A DNA stretch of 7,814 nt from Micrococcaceae bacterium (GCA_003486025.1 DNHA01000172.1:11336-19149), one strand, 5' to 3'; positions 1 through 6,133 are shown, numbered from the stretch's first letter. Notes: generated from the letters alone by a model not told the origin. Made by a program: numbers and translations.

Positions 1-333
1 GGAAATCAGCTGCAGACGCCGCTGCACATCGGCCAAGCGCTGCGTGGCCAGCTGGTGCTCGGCCGCAACCTGCGCCTGGCGAATGTGCAGAAGTTCGGCT
101 ATTTTTCCTGCAGTTGCGCCCCGATCCAGGATCAAGGAAATTTCTCCGAGCCCGAATCCCAAGTCGCGCAGGGCGACAATCTGATGCAAGCGCTGCAGCT
201 GGGAGGGGTCGTAGGAGCGATAGCCGCTGAACGGGTCCACATGGGCAGGGCGCAGCAGGCCGGCAGTATCCCAATGCCGCAGCATGCGGTGGGTTACCTG
301 GCCAATCTGTGCAAACGCCCCGATGGATAACAT
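1..333 (-). CDS. MerR-family transcriptional regulator, N-terminal part (cut by window edge)
   Basis: Reading the minus strand from an ATG at 333-331 gives 111 uninterrupted codons that run off the window at position 1. The protein begins MLSIGAFAQIGQVTHRMLRH and continues with WDTAGLLRP, GYRSYD and a region rich in LRDLGFGL, the classic MerR winged helix-turn-helix (about residues 1-70). A Gln/Ala/Leu/Arg-rich stretch from about residue 80 fits the long antiparallel coiled-coil dimerisation helix. The C-terminal effector domain is outside the window, so the inducer cannot be named. The N-terminus resembles the subgroup that carries a GyrI-like multidrug-binding domain, but that is an inference. 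GGAG at 346-343 lies 9 nt before the ATG and supports the start. The gene is divergent from purA and probably controls itself and perhaps a gene outside the window. Confidence 0.9.
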   Translation of the reverse strand, partial: MLSIGAFAQIGQVTHRMLRHWDTAGLLRPAHVDPFSGYRSYDPSQLQRLHQIVALRDLGFGLGEISLILDRGATAGKIAELLHIRQAQVAAEHQLATQRLADVQRRLQLIS

Positions 334-338
334 GCTTT

Positions 339-370
339 AGTTCTCCGCCCTGACACCGTGTCAGAGTCAA
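339..370 (-). promoter_or_regulatory. MerR-type promoter/operator of the regulator gene
   Basis: On the minus strand a TTGACT -35 box (370-365) is followed at once by the perfect palindrome CTGACAC-G-GTGTCAG (364-350). A weak -10 candidate, AGAACT (344-339), lies 20 bp after the -35. MerR regulators typically bind a dyad inside an over-long 19-20 bp spacer and activate by DNA untwisting, so this layout fits autoregulation. A caveat is that the likely ribosome binding site GGAG (346-343) overlaps the proposed -10. Either the transcript starts very close to the ATG, or the real -10 lies elsewhere and the dyad acts as a plain operator. Confidence 0.65.
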
Positions 371-456
371 GTCTGCGCGAGAAAACCGCCGATATCCATG
401 AATAACACCGACAACCGTCATCTGAGCTCGAGATTCGCTAATCGTTTCGGTAAACT

Positions 457-486
457 TTGGTCGTAAGAGCCCCTAACTCTTACATT
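457..486 (+). promoter_or_regulatory. Candidate purA promoter
   Basis: TTGGTC (457-462) and TACATT (481-486) are separated by 18 bp and point toward purA, leaving a leader of about 100 nt. Both boxes match the sigma-70 consensus only partly, so this is a candidate. The spacer holds the inverted repeat at 463-483. A second AT-rich patch at 521-528 (a T run after CATA) could be an alternative -10. Confidence 0.3.
463..483. repeat. 7-bp inverted repeat in the purA upstream region
   Basis: GTAAGAG (463-469) and CTCTTAC (477-483) are perfect inverted copies around a 7-nt CCCCTAA spacer. No T tract follows on either strand, so it is not a simple terminator. Its place between the candidate -35 and -10 boxes of purA would suit an operator, but no regulator can be assigned. 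Confidence 0.5.
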
Positions 487-529
487 GCGCCCTTTGGGTC
501 AAGTGAGAAGTACAGGGGCATATTTTTTG

Positions 530-546
530 CCCGGCACCGTGCCGGG
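530..546. repeat. 17-bp GC-rich palindrome in the purA leader
   Basis: CCCGGCAC (530-537), a single C, and GTGCCGGG (539-546) form a perfect 8-bp dyad located 50 nt before the purA start. The T run at 523-528 precedes rather than follows it, so it would not terminate plus-strand transcription; on the minus strand the same run reads as A. As RNA it could fold as a 6-bp CCCGGC/GCCGGG stem. It may be an operator or leader hairpin for purA; the function is unknown. Confidence 0.5.
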
Positions 547-583
547 ACGGCGTGAAGAACGCCGCAACCGCTGCTTTATGCAA

Positions 584-591
584 GGGGGAGG
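584..591 (+). promoter_or_regulatory. purA ribosome binding site
   Basis: GGGGGAGG at 584-591 lies 5 nt before the ATG at 597 and is a near-perfect Shine-Dalgarno sequence. It fixes the purA start at 597 rather than at the upstream in-frame ATG at 552, which would add 15 residues not seen in the family. Confidence 0.85.
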
Positions 592-596
592 ATCCC

Positions 597-1886
597 ATGC
601 CAGCAATCGTGATCGTCGGAGCCCAGTGGGGCGATGAAGGTAAAGGCAAGGCTACCGATCTACTCGGTGGGCAGGTCGACTATGTAGTCAAGCCAAACGG
701 CGGTAACAACGCCGGGCACACCGTGGTTGTCGGCGGTGAGAAGTACGAGCTAAAGCTCCTTCCGGCCGGCATTCTGTCGCCCAACGCCATTCCGATTATC
801 GGTAACGGTTGCATGGTGAACCTTGAGGCCCTCTTCGAAGAAATCGACGGATTGGAAGCCCGCGGCGCCGACACCTCGAAGCTGCGCGTCTCGGCTAATG
901 CCCATCTGGTGGCTCCGTACCACCAGACCATGGACAAGGTCACCGAACGTTTCTTGGGTAAGCGTGCCATTGGCACCACCGGACGCGGCATCGGCCCGGC
1001 CTACATGGACAAGGTGGGACGCCTGGGCATCCGCGTACAGGACGTCTTCGACGAGTCGATCCTGCGCCAGAAGGTCGAAGGCGCACTGCGCCAGAAGAAC
1101 GAACTGCTGGTGAAGATCTACAACCGGCGCACCGTGATCGTCGAGGACATTGTGCAGTACTTCCTGTCCTACGCGGACCGGTTGCGCCCGTTGATGATCG
1201 ATTCCACTTTCGAACTGAACAACGCGCTGGATGAGGGCAAGGTAGTTCTCATGGAGGGCGGCCAGGCAACCTTCCTGGACGTGGACCACGGCACCTACCC
1301 GTTTGTGACTTCCTCGAACCCTACCGCCGGCGGTGCCTCGGTCGGTTCGGGTATCGGCCCGACCCGGATCACCCGTTCGATCGGCATCATCAAGGCCTAC
1401 ACCACCCGTGTGGGTGCCGGGCCGTTCCCTACCGAACTGTTCGACGACATGGGGATCTACCTGCAGACCACCGGCGGAGAATTCGGTGTTAACACCGGAC
1501 GTCCGCGTCGTTGCGGCTGGTATGACGCGGTGCTGGCCCGTCACGCCTCGCGCGTGAACGGCTTCACCGATTACTTCGTAACCAAGCTGGATGTGCTCAC
1601 CAACATTGAGCAGATCCCAGTGTGCGTGGCCTACGACGTTGACGGTGTGCGCCACGACGAGATGCCGATGACGCAGACCGAATTCCACCACGCGAAGCCG
1701 ATCTTCGAGTACTTCCCGGGCTGGACCGAGGACATCTCCACGGCGCGGACCATGGAAGATTTGCCGGAAAACGCACGTAACTACATTCTGGCTCTCGAGA
1801 AGATCAGCGGCACCCGGATCTCCGCCATTGGCGTAGGACCAGACCGCGATCAGACCATTGTGCGCCACGATCTGATCAACGGCTAA
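597..1886 (+). CDS. purA: Adenylosuccinate synthase
   Basis: Catalyses GTP-dependent condensation of IMP with aspartate to adenylosuccinate, the first committed step of AMP synthesis, in the cytoplasm. The 429-residue product has the usual family length. It opens with the P-loop-like signature QWGDEGKGK (residues 10-18), with D13 and H41 (in NNAGHT) at the catalytic positions known from the E. coli enzyme. GRGIGPAY near residue 130 is the IMP-binding signature, and [10 protein letters not shown] near residue 300 and VGPDRDQTI close to the C-terminus are also family motifs. The start is set by the strong GGGGGAGG site. The gene stands alone: a MerR regulator diverges upstream and a strong terminator lies 30 bp downstream. 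All key residues seen are intact. Confidence 0.98.
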   Translation: MPAIVIVGAQWGDEGKGKATDLLGGQVDYVVKPNGGNNAGHTVVVGGEKYELKLLPAGILSPNAIPIIGNGCMVNLEALFEEIDGLEARGADTSKLRVSANAHLVAPYHQTMDKVTERFLGKRAIGTTGRGIGPAYMDKVGRLGIRVQDVFDESILRQKVEGALRQKNELLVKIYNRRTVIVEDIVQYFLSYADRLRPLMIDSTFELNNALDEGKVVLMEGGQATFLDVDHGTYPFVTSSNPTAGGASVGSGIGPTRITRSIGIIKAYTTRVGAGPFPTELFDDMGIYLQTTGGEFGVNTGRPRRCGWYDAVLARHASRVNGFTDYFVTKLDVLTNIEQIPVCVAYDVDGVRHDEMPMTQTEFHHAKPIFEYFPGWTEDISTARTMEDLPENARNYILALEKISGTRISAIGVGPDRDQTIVRHDLING

Positions 1887-1916
1887 CTCCGCAGTCCCAG
1901 AGAATTTCTGGAAGAA

Positions 1917-1960
1917 AATGCAGGCCCGGCGGAATTCCGCCGGGCCTGCATTGTTCTTAT
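1917..1960. terminator. Bidirectional terminator between purA and the symporter gene
   Basis: Positions 1917-1952 form a perfect 36-bp palindrome whose two halves meet at GGAA/TTCC (centre between 1934 and 1935). On the plus strand it is followed by TTGTTCTTAT. On the minus strand the arm ends in CATT and continues TTCTTCC. Both sides thus have a T-rich tail, so it can terminate both convergent transcripts. Confidence 0.9.
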
Positions 1961-1982
1961 CAGTTACGGTCGAGGCCAGCTG

Positions 1983-3500
1983 CTACTTGATGCCGGCTTC
2001 GACGCCTTCAACTGCGGTGGTCCCTGCGACACGTTGATTCCAATGTTCAATGACCTGCGCGGGGGTAGGCCTGGTGAGCGATGAAATGACGATGAAGGTG
2101 ACTGCGGAGGCAATGAGCCCAAAATAAATTGGTTCGTTGGCGTACACGCCGTCGAACTTTTGTTCGGCCTGGATCTCCAGGATGATCATGGTGCCCAATG
2201 TGACCAGCGTACCGGCGGCCATTGAGGCTGCAGCGCCAATGCCATTTCCGCGCTTCCACAGCAATCCACCAATGATGGCCACCAGCAGGCCGCCGACCAA
2301 AATGTCGTAGGCAATCGTGAGCGCGGCGACCACATCATCAACAAGGATTGCCAGTGAAACGGTGACGATTCCCAGTACCAATACCCAGATGCGGTTCGCC
2401 CGCACATCATGCTCTGGGTTCTCATCGGAATTGACACTGAGGGACTTGCCAAACCAGCTGGCAACAAATGGAGTGACATCGGTGCGAGCCACCGTGGCGG
2501 CAGCGATCAAAGCTCCGGAAGCGGTGGACATCATCGCGGCCACGGCCGCAGCCATCACCAAGCCACCGACGGCTACGGGAAGCAGCTGGGTGGCGACTTC
2601 CGCGTAGACGACGTCCTTATTCGTATCTGCCCCGATAATGTCTGGCAGTGCGACCTTGGCAGCCATGCCGATAACAGCTCCCGCAGCACCATAGATGATG
2701 CAGTAAATCCCGGCGGTAGTTCCGCCCCAGCGGGCGACCTTGGGGCTCTTCGCGGTGAATACGCGCTGCCAGATATCCTGACCGATCAGCAGGCCCAGAG
2801 TGTAAACGACAAAGTACGTGATGATGGATTGCAGTCCGATGCCGGTGAAGCTGAAGAACTCTGCATCCACGCGCTCACGGATGCCGTCCATGCCACCTGC
2901 GGCGTTTAATGCGAATGGCAGCATCAGGCAGAAGATGCCTACGGTTTTAATGACGAACTGCACCTGATCTGCCAGGGTAATGGACCACATGCCGCCGATG
3001 GTGGAATAGACCACCACAATGGCACCGCCAATAGCGATGGCTAGCCACTTCTCCCAGCCGAAGAGCACCACAAAAATCGTCGCATACGCGCTGGTTGAGG
3101 TAGCGCAGAGCATCAAGGTGTACGCGAGCATGACAAGGCCCGAAGTATTGGTGGCGGACTTGCTGCCGTAGCGCAGCGTGAGCATTTGCGAAACGGTGAA
3201 GACCTTGAGCCGCTGCAAGGTGGGGGCGAAAGCCAGAGACAATAAGATCACTCCGGCCCCGATGGCGACTACTAGCCACATGCCTGAGATGCCCCATTTA
3301 TATCCCAGCCCTACGCCACCCACTGTGGAGGCGCCGCCCAATACGACTGCAGCCATGGTGCCGGTGTAGAGGAACGGGCCGAGCCGGCGTCCTGCGACGA
3401 GGTAGTCACTGCTGTTCTTGGTGCGGGACTTGCCCCACCACCCGAAGAGCAGCATGGCAGCCAGATACGCTGCGACGATTGCTCCGTTGATGTATTCCAT
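1983..3500 (-). CDS. Sodium:solute symporter (SSS family), substrate unknown
   Basis: Predicted inner-membrane secondary transporter of 505 residues, the usual length for the SSS family (typically about 13 membrane helices). The N-terminus (residues 1-22) is a membrane helix followed by SDYLVAGRRLGP, typical of the family. YSTIGGMWSITLADQVQF (165-182) matches the SSS signature pattern GGM...TD..Q. GQDIWQRVFTA (240-250) and the helix AAMMSTASGALIAAATVART (321-340), carrying Ser325/Thr326 where family members bind Na+, are also characteristic. The last helices end near residue 475, followed by a short polar tail. Family members carry proline, sugars, pantothenate, acetate or pyruvate, and the sequence alone does not choose between them. 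The gene is divergent from the ThDP enzyme gene, suggesting a shared substrate pathway. The ribosome binding site is weak (GAG 9 nt before ATG), so the start is likely but not certain. Confidence 0.93.
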   Translation of the reverse strand: MEYINGAIVAAYLAAMLLFGWWGKSRTKNSSDYLVAGRRLGPFLYTGTMAAVVLGGASTVGGVGLGYKWGISGMWLVVAIGAGVILLSLAFAPTLQRLKVFTVSQMLTLRYGSKSATNTSGLVMLAYTLMLCATSTSAYATIFVVLFGWEKWLAIAIGGAIVVVYSTIGGMWSITLADQVQFVIKTVGIFCLMLPFALNAAGGMDGIRERVDAEFFSFTGIGLQSIITYFVVYTLGLLIGQDIWQRVFTAKSPKVARWGGTTAGIYCIIYGAAGAVIGMAAKVALPDIIGADTNKDVVYAEVATQLLPVAVGGLVMAAAVAAMMSTASGALIAAATVARTDVTPFVASWFGKSLSVNSDENPEHDVRANRIWVLVLGIVTVSLAILVDDVVAALTIAYDILVGGLLVAIIGGLLWKRGNGIGAAASMAAGTLVTLGTMIILEIQAEQKFDGVYANEPIYFGLIASAVTFIVISSLTRPTPAQVIEHWNQRVAGTTAVEGVEAGIK

Positions 3501-3568
3501 GGTTTTGGCTCGTGTTCTATGAGGTCGAAAAGCCGAAGATTACCGGCAGGAAACTTTAGTTGTTCAAT

Positions 3569-3597
3569 AGGCTATTAGCTGCACGGTGTGTCGTCAA
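3569..3597 (-). promoter_or_regulatory. Candidate promoter of the symporter gene
   Basis: On the minus strand TTGACG (3597-3592) and TAGCCT (3574-3569) are separated by exactly 17 bp. The -35 matches the sigma-70 consensus at 5 of 6 positions and the -10 at 3, including the key T, A and final T. Transcription would start near 3562 and give a leader of about 60 nt. The -35 lies inside a CGTCA/TGACG inverted repeat (3592-3596 and 3603-3607) that may be an operator. Confidence 0.5.
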
Positions 3598-3636
3598 ACA
3601 CGTGACGGTTATTACTGCCTTCGTGGAGGGGGTTGA

Positions 3637-3665
3637 CTCCGCGCGGCTCGGGCTGCGCCACGGAG
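3637..3665 (+). other. Stable hairpin with UCGG loop
   Basis: Read as plus-strand RNA, GCGCGGC (3641-3647) pairs with GCTGCGC (3652-3658), with one G-U pair, around the tetraloop TCGG. The stem continues as CTCC (3637-3640) with GGAG (3662-3665) after a CAC bulge. The G-U pair becomes a C-A mismatch on the other strand, so the plus strand folds better. No T tract follows. It could be a structural RNA element, but no known riboswitch class was recognised. Confidence 0.4.
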
Positions 3666-3736
3666 CGCTTCACGCCAGGGTGGACCGCAATTCTGCCTGT
3701 GATGCAACACACTGACTTGCTTGTGGGAAATTCATA

Positions 3737-3758
3737 GACAATATGCCTGACAATATGC
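3737..3758. repeat. 10-bp tandem direct repeat (possible operator)
   Basis: GACAATATGC occurs at 3737-3746 and again at 3749-3758, a 12-bp period with CT between the copies. On the minus strand the units read GCATATTGTC and could also supply -10-like elements. Tandem sites in a divergent promoter region commonly bind a regulator, but which one is unknown. Confidence 0.5.
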
Positions 3759-3784
3759 AGTGTTTCTGAGCAAGATGTCATATT

Positions 3785-3801
3785 TGCGTAGTAAATGCGT
3801 A
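3785..3801. repeat. Short TGCGTA direct repeat
   Basis: TGCGTA occurs at 3785-3790 and 3796-3801, an 11-bp period close to one helical turn, so both copies would face the same side of the DNA. It lies 27 bp after the GACAATATGC repeat. Short repeats can arise by chance, so support is modest. Confidence 0.3.
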
Positions 3802-3860
3802 ACTTCGTGCATTGCCCACCGGCCTCTAGTACTGTTTCACGACGACGCAACGTTGCATCT

Positions 3861-3882
3861 GGTGCCTTGTGGCACCTTTTTT
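3861..3882 (+). terminator. Intrinsic terminator upstream of the ThDP enzyme gene
   Basis: GGTGCC (3861-3866), loop TTGT, GGCACC (3871-3876) and six T residues (3877-3882) form a textbook Rho-independent terminator on the plus strand. No plus-strand gene precedes it within 1.9 kb, so it must end either a short transcript starting in the intergenic region or the leader of the ThDP enzyme gene, whose start codon is 48 nt further on. It is a candidate attenuator or the 3' end of a small RNA. Confidence 0.7.
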
Positions 3883-3930
3883 CGTATCTGCGAACCAAGA
3901 CTTTTATTCGATAGAAAGACGCCAAAAAAG

Positions 3931-5586
3931 ATGAGTGAAAATGGTCAGGGCATGACAACGAAGTCAGCCGGACATGTCATTGTTGACACCCTTGTAGCCC
4001 ATGGCGTGGAGCGCGCCTACGTCGTCCCCGGCGAAAGCTACCTGGACGTCCTTGATGGACTCCATAATTCGACTATTGACACAGTGGTTTGCCGCCACGA
4101 AGGCGGAGCCACCTATATGGCCGAGGCTGAAGGAAAAATGCACCAGCGCCCGGGCATCGCGATGGTCACCCGTGGTCCGGGTGCCGCCAACGCCCACGTA
4201 GGATTGCACACCGCATGGCAGGACTCCACTCCTTTGGTGCTGTTCGTAGGTCTGATTCCTTTTGAACACCGCGGCAAGGAAGCCTTCCAGGAATTTGATC
4301 CGAAGGCCTGGTTCGGTACCGGCGCTAAACGTGTGATGGTTTTGGATCACCCGGATCGGGCCTCCGAAGTCGTCGCCGAAGCGATGTTCGCTGCCATGTC
4401 CGGCCGCCCTGGTCCGGTCGTTGTGGGTCTGCCCGAAGACATCATCACCCGCGAGGTCTCCGCTGCGATTCATCCGGAAATCCCGGTTGCCACCGGCGGC
4501 ATGACCGTCACCGACTGGAAAGCACTGCACGGCGCACTGCAGGAAGCGGATAAGCCACTGTTTATCTTCGGCGGCAATGACTGGACGCACGAAGGCGCAG
4601 CTGACTTTACCCGCTGGCTCGAAGAGCATGATCTGCCAGCGGCAGCAGAATGGCGTTGCGAAGGCACCGTACCGTTCAACTCCCCATCCTATGTTGGGCC
4701 CATTGGGTACGGACGGCCCAAGCCAACCTACGACCTGCTGGAAGAAACAGACCTGTTGATCTTCGTCGGTACCGTACCGGGAGACGTGATCACCGATGGT
4801 TTTAACATCCGCCAGAATTGGGACAAGAAGAACTTCCTGGTGACCATCGACCCATCATTGCGGGGCCGTTCCGGTCCGGTCTCCCATCAGATCGTGGCCA
4901 AACCTGACGTTTTCGTTCGTGATCTGTTGCTGATGGATCTGCCGGTGAAAGATTCGTGGCGTGAATGGACCGGACGCATGCGCGGCGAACAGGAAAAGTT
5001 TGCCCAGTTGCCTCCAGCAACCCCTTCAGCAGGCCCGGCGAAGATGGATACCTTGATGGCGAATCTGGTCAACGCGCTTCCCGAAGATGCCATGGTCACG
5101 TTCGGCGCGGGTGAACACACCAACTGGGCGCACCGCTATTTCCCAACCAATAGCTACGCCTCGATGCTTTCGGCACGAAACGGCTCGATGGGCTACTCGA
5201 TCCCTTCGGCGGTGGCCGCGTCACTGTCCTACCCGCAGCGCCGAGTGGTCAGTATTGCCGGTGATGGCGAGTTCATGATGAACGGACAAGAGCTGGCTAC
5301 CGCAGCCCAGTATGGTGCCACCCCTCTGGTGGTGGTCATGGATAACCAGCAGTATGGCACCATCCGTACCCATCAGGAACGCCAGTACCCGGACCGGGTC
5401 TCCGGTACCCAGCTGAAAAATCCGGACTTCGCTTTGATGGCACAGTCCTTCGGCGGCTACGGCGTGCGCGTGGAGAAGGACGCGGATGTTCCTGCCGCCG
5501 TTGCGGCGGCGCTTGCCGCAATCGACAATGACAAGACCTTTGCCTTGATCCACTTGATCGTTGAGCAAGGAGTGAAAGCCTACTGA
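3931..5586 (+). CDS. Thiamine-diphosphate-dependent enzyme, acetolactate synthase-like
   Basis: Probable cytoplasmic 2-oxo acid decarboxylase or carboligase, 551 residues, within the usual size of the acetolactate synthase/pyruvate oxidase/benzoylformate decarboxylase superfamily. The N-terminal pyrimidine-binding domain (about 10-175) contains RHEGGATYMAEAEGK with Glu57 at the position of the catalytic glutamate that activates the cofactor, and VTRGPGAANA. The middle domain spans about 195-340. The C-terminal diphosphate-binding domain (about 372-551) has the Mg-ThDP motif GDG (445-447) to DN (471-472), then QQYGTIRTHQE. The substrate cannot be assigned. No small regulatory subunit gene follows, so it is unlikely to be biosynthetic IlvB. 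The start is uncertain: ATG 3931 lacks a clear ribosome site and ATG 3952 (544 residues) has AGGG too close. An intrinsic terminator lies 48 nt upstream and a divergent symporter gene is next to it. Confidence 0.9.
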   Translation: MSENGQGMTTKSAGHVIVDTLVAHGVERAYVVPGESYLDVLDGLHNSTIDTVVCRHEGGATYMAEAEGKMHQRPGIAMVTRGPGAANAHVGLHTAWQDSTPLVLFVGLIPFEHRGKEAFQEFDPKAWFGTGAKRVMVLDHPDRASEVVAEAMFAAMSGRPGPVVVGLPEDIITREVSAAIHPEIPVATGGMTVTDWKALHGALQEADKPLFIFGGNDWTHEGAADFTRWLEEHDLPAAAEWRCEGTVPFNSPSYVGPIGYGRPKPTYDLLEETDLLIFVGTVPGDVITDGFNIRQNWDKKNFLVTIDPSLRGRSGPVSHQIVAKPDVFVRDLLLMDLPVKDSWREWTGRMRGEQEKFAQLPPATPSAGPAKMDTLMANLVNALPEDAMVTFGAGEHTNWAHRYFPTNSYASMLSARNGSMGYSIPSAVAASLSYPQRRVVSIAGDGEFMMNGQELATAAQYGATPLVVVMDNQQYGTIRTHQERQYPDRVSGTQLKNPDFALMAQSFGGYGVRVEKDADVPAAVAAALAAIDNDKTFALIHLIVEQGVKAY

Positions 5587-5602
5587 GTCTTTCCATCGTG
5601 TA

Positions 5603-5643
5603 CTGCCGTCGGCGAGTGGCGACGCACCGTTCGCCGGCGGCAG
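5603..5643 (+). terminator. Hairpin terminator after the ThDP enzyme gene
   Basis: CTGCCG (5603-5608), T, CGGCGA (5610-5615) pairs with TCGCCG (5631-5636), G, CGGCAG (5638-5643). The 13-bp stem has a single T-G wobble and a 15-nt loop, and begins 16 bp after the stop codon. No T run follows, so it is of the tail-less kind common in actinobacteria. It is expected to separate this gene from the next. Confidence 0.65.
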
Positions 5644-5662
5644 CAGGTCGAGCAAGGATAAA

Positions 5663-5728
5663 TCACATCTTAATCGTCTTGGCATGCTCGGTCTGAAGGT
5701 TTAAGCTGAATTCTTACCCAAGATGTGA
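5663..5728. repeat. 9-bp inverted repeat flanking a promoter
   Basis: TCACATCTT (5663-5671) and AAGATGTGA (5720-5728) are perfect inverted copies 48 bp apart, and the candidate promoter at 5679-5707 lies between them. As DNA they could be two half-sites or operators for looping. As RNA only the right arm would be in a transcript starting near 5714. Confidence 0.5.
5679..5707 (+). promoter_or_regulatory. Candidate promoter of the acidic-protein gene
   Basis: TTGGCA (5679-5684, 5 of 6 to the -35 consensus) and TAAGCT (5702-5707, with the key T, A and final T) are spaced by 17 bp. Transcription would start near 5714, leaving a leader of about 50 nt with the ribosome site GGAG at 5755-5758. It supports a transcript independent of the upstream enzyme gene. 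Confidence 0.55.
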
Positions 5729-5764
5729 GCATTCCCAAACCTACGCACCAAGGCGGAGAATCTG

Positions 5765-6133
5765 ATGGAACAAATGAGCGAAGAGCTCATTGAGCAGTGG
5801 GCTGATGCCACTGCCGAAATCTACAACGAGTCCCTTTCCGGTATTAGCCTGACCCGTATGCCGGCTGCCGTTGCGCAATACATTGATCTCTTTGCGCAAA
5901 GTGAAAACCTGACCTTCACTCGTGAAGCGACTCCACTGGACTACTTTGAACGCCACCCTTTCCTGGCAATCAGCGCAATCCTGAACAACGCCGAGGCGCT
6001 AGAAGCCCTCGACGAAGATCAGCAAGAAGCACTCGATGAGATGGTTGGCTTCACCGAAGCTTGGTACAACTTCGACCAAGAGCAGGAACCCGAGTTGGGT
6101 ACCTCTGAGGCCGATGACGAAGAAGACTGGTAA
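5765..6133 (+). CDS. Small, highly acidic protein of unknown function
   Basis: I do not recognise this 122-residue protein. It has 31 Asp/Glu residues against only 3 Arg and no Lys, so its net charge is near -28. It has no signal peptide, membrane helix or cysteine. Residues 1-50 and 68-108 look helical (for example LNNAEALEALDEDQQEALDE), and the C-terminus is a disordered-looking acidic tail ending EADDEEDW. The start is well supported: GGAG at 5755-5758 is 6 nt before the ATG; an in-frame ATG at 5774 is an alternative. It has its own promoter candidate and a very strong terminator, so it is probably monocistronic. An acidic, basic-residue-poor composition can reflect a nucleic-acid mimic or a protein-binding partner of a basic protein, but nothing in the sequence shows this. 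Confidence 0.85.
   Translation: MEQMSEELIEQWADATAEIYNESLSGISLTRMPAAVAQYIDLFAQSENLTFTREATPLDYFERHPFLAISAILNNAEALEALDEDQQEALDEMVGFTEAWYNFDQEQEPELGTSEADDEEDW

Larger units (their letters stand above)
3501..3930. other. 430-bp structured intergenic region between divergent genes
   Basis: No credible protein-coding gene was found here. It holds a promoter candidate for the symporter (3569-3597), a short CGTCA/TGACG inverted repeat (3592-3607) touching its -35 box, a stable hairpin (3637-3665), a 10-bp tandem direct repeat (3737-3758), a TGCGTA direct repeat (3785-3801), a GCAACGTTGC palindrome (3847-3856) and an intrinsic terminator (3861-3882). The length and density of repeats are more than two simple divergent promoters need. 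Confidence 0.7.

Noticed and set aside
55..330. 91-codon plus-strand open frame opposite the MerR gene
   Set aside because: The minus strand encodes a clear MerR helix-turn-helix across the whole stretch, so this is a shadow frame.
398..466. 22-codon open frame upstream of purA (MNNTDNRHLSS...)
   Set aside because: GAGA lies too far upstream for a ribosome site and there is no other support; length is within chance expectation.
552..596. Upstream in-frame start for purA at 552
   Set aside because: It would add 15 residues before the conserved [18 protein letters not shown] start and ignores the strong ribosome site at 584-591.
750..1868. 372-codon open frame on the minus strand across purA
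   Set aside because: It lies fully antisense to the unmistakable purA gene and has a composition (many His, Val, Arg, Gly) typical of a reverse-frame shadow in GC-rich DNA; no ribosome site or family motif was seen.
3677..3688. T-box-like string AGGGTGGACCGC
   Set aside because: It resembles the T-box AGGGTGGNACCGC but lacks one base in the tRNA-binding bulge, has no matching specifier stem and is about 170 nt from the nearest terminator.
3795..3914. 39-codon open frame (MRNFVHCPPASS...) across the terminator upstream of the ThDP enzyme
   Set aside because: No ribosome site and no run of regulatory codons as in a leader peptide; it reads straight through the terminator stem. Kept only as a remote possibility for a translated leader.
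3760..3930. Upstream in-frame start of the ThDP enzyme at 3760
   Set aside because: The added 57 residues are Cys- and Ser-rich, unlike the family, and would be translated across the intrinsic terminator stem.
3575..3958. 127-codon minus-strand open frame across the intergenic region
   Set aside because: It starts at TTG without a ribosome site, overlaps the start of the ThDP enzyme gene and the symporter promoter, and has no recognisable motif. Regulatory repeats explain the region better.
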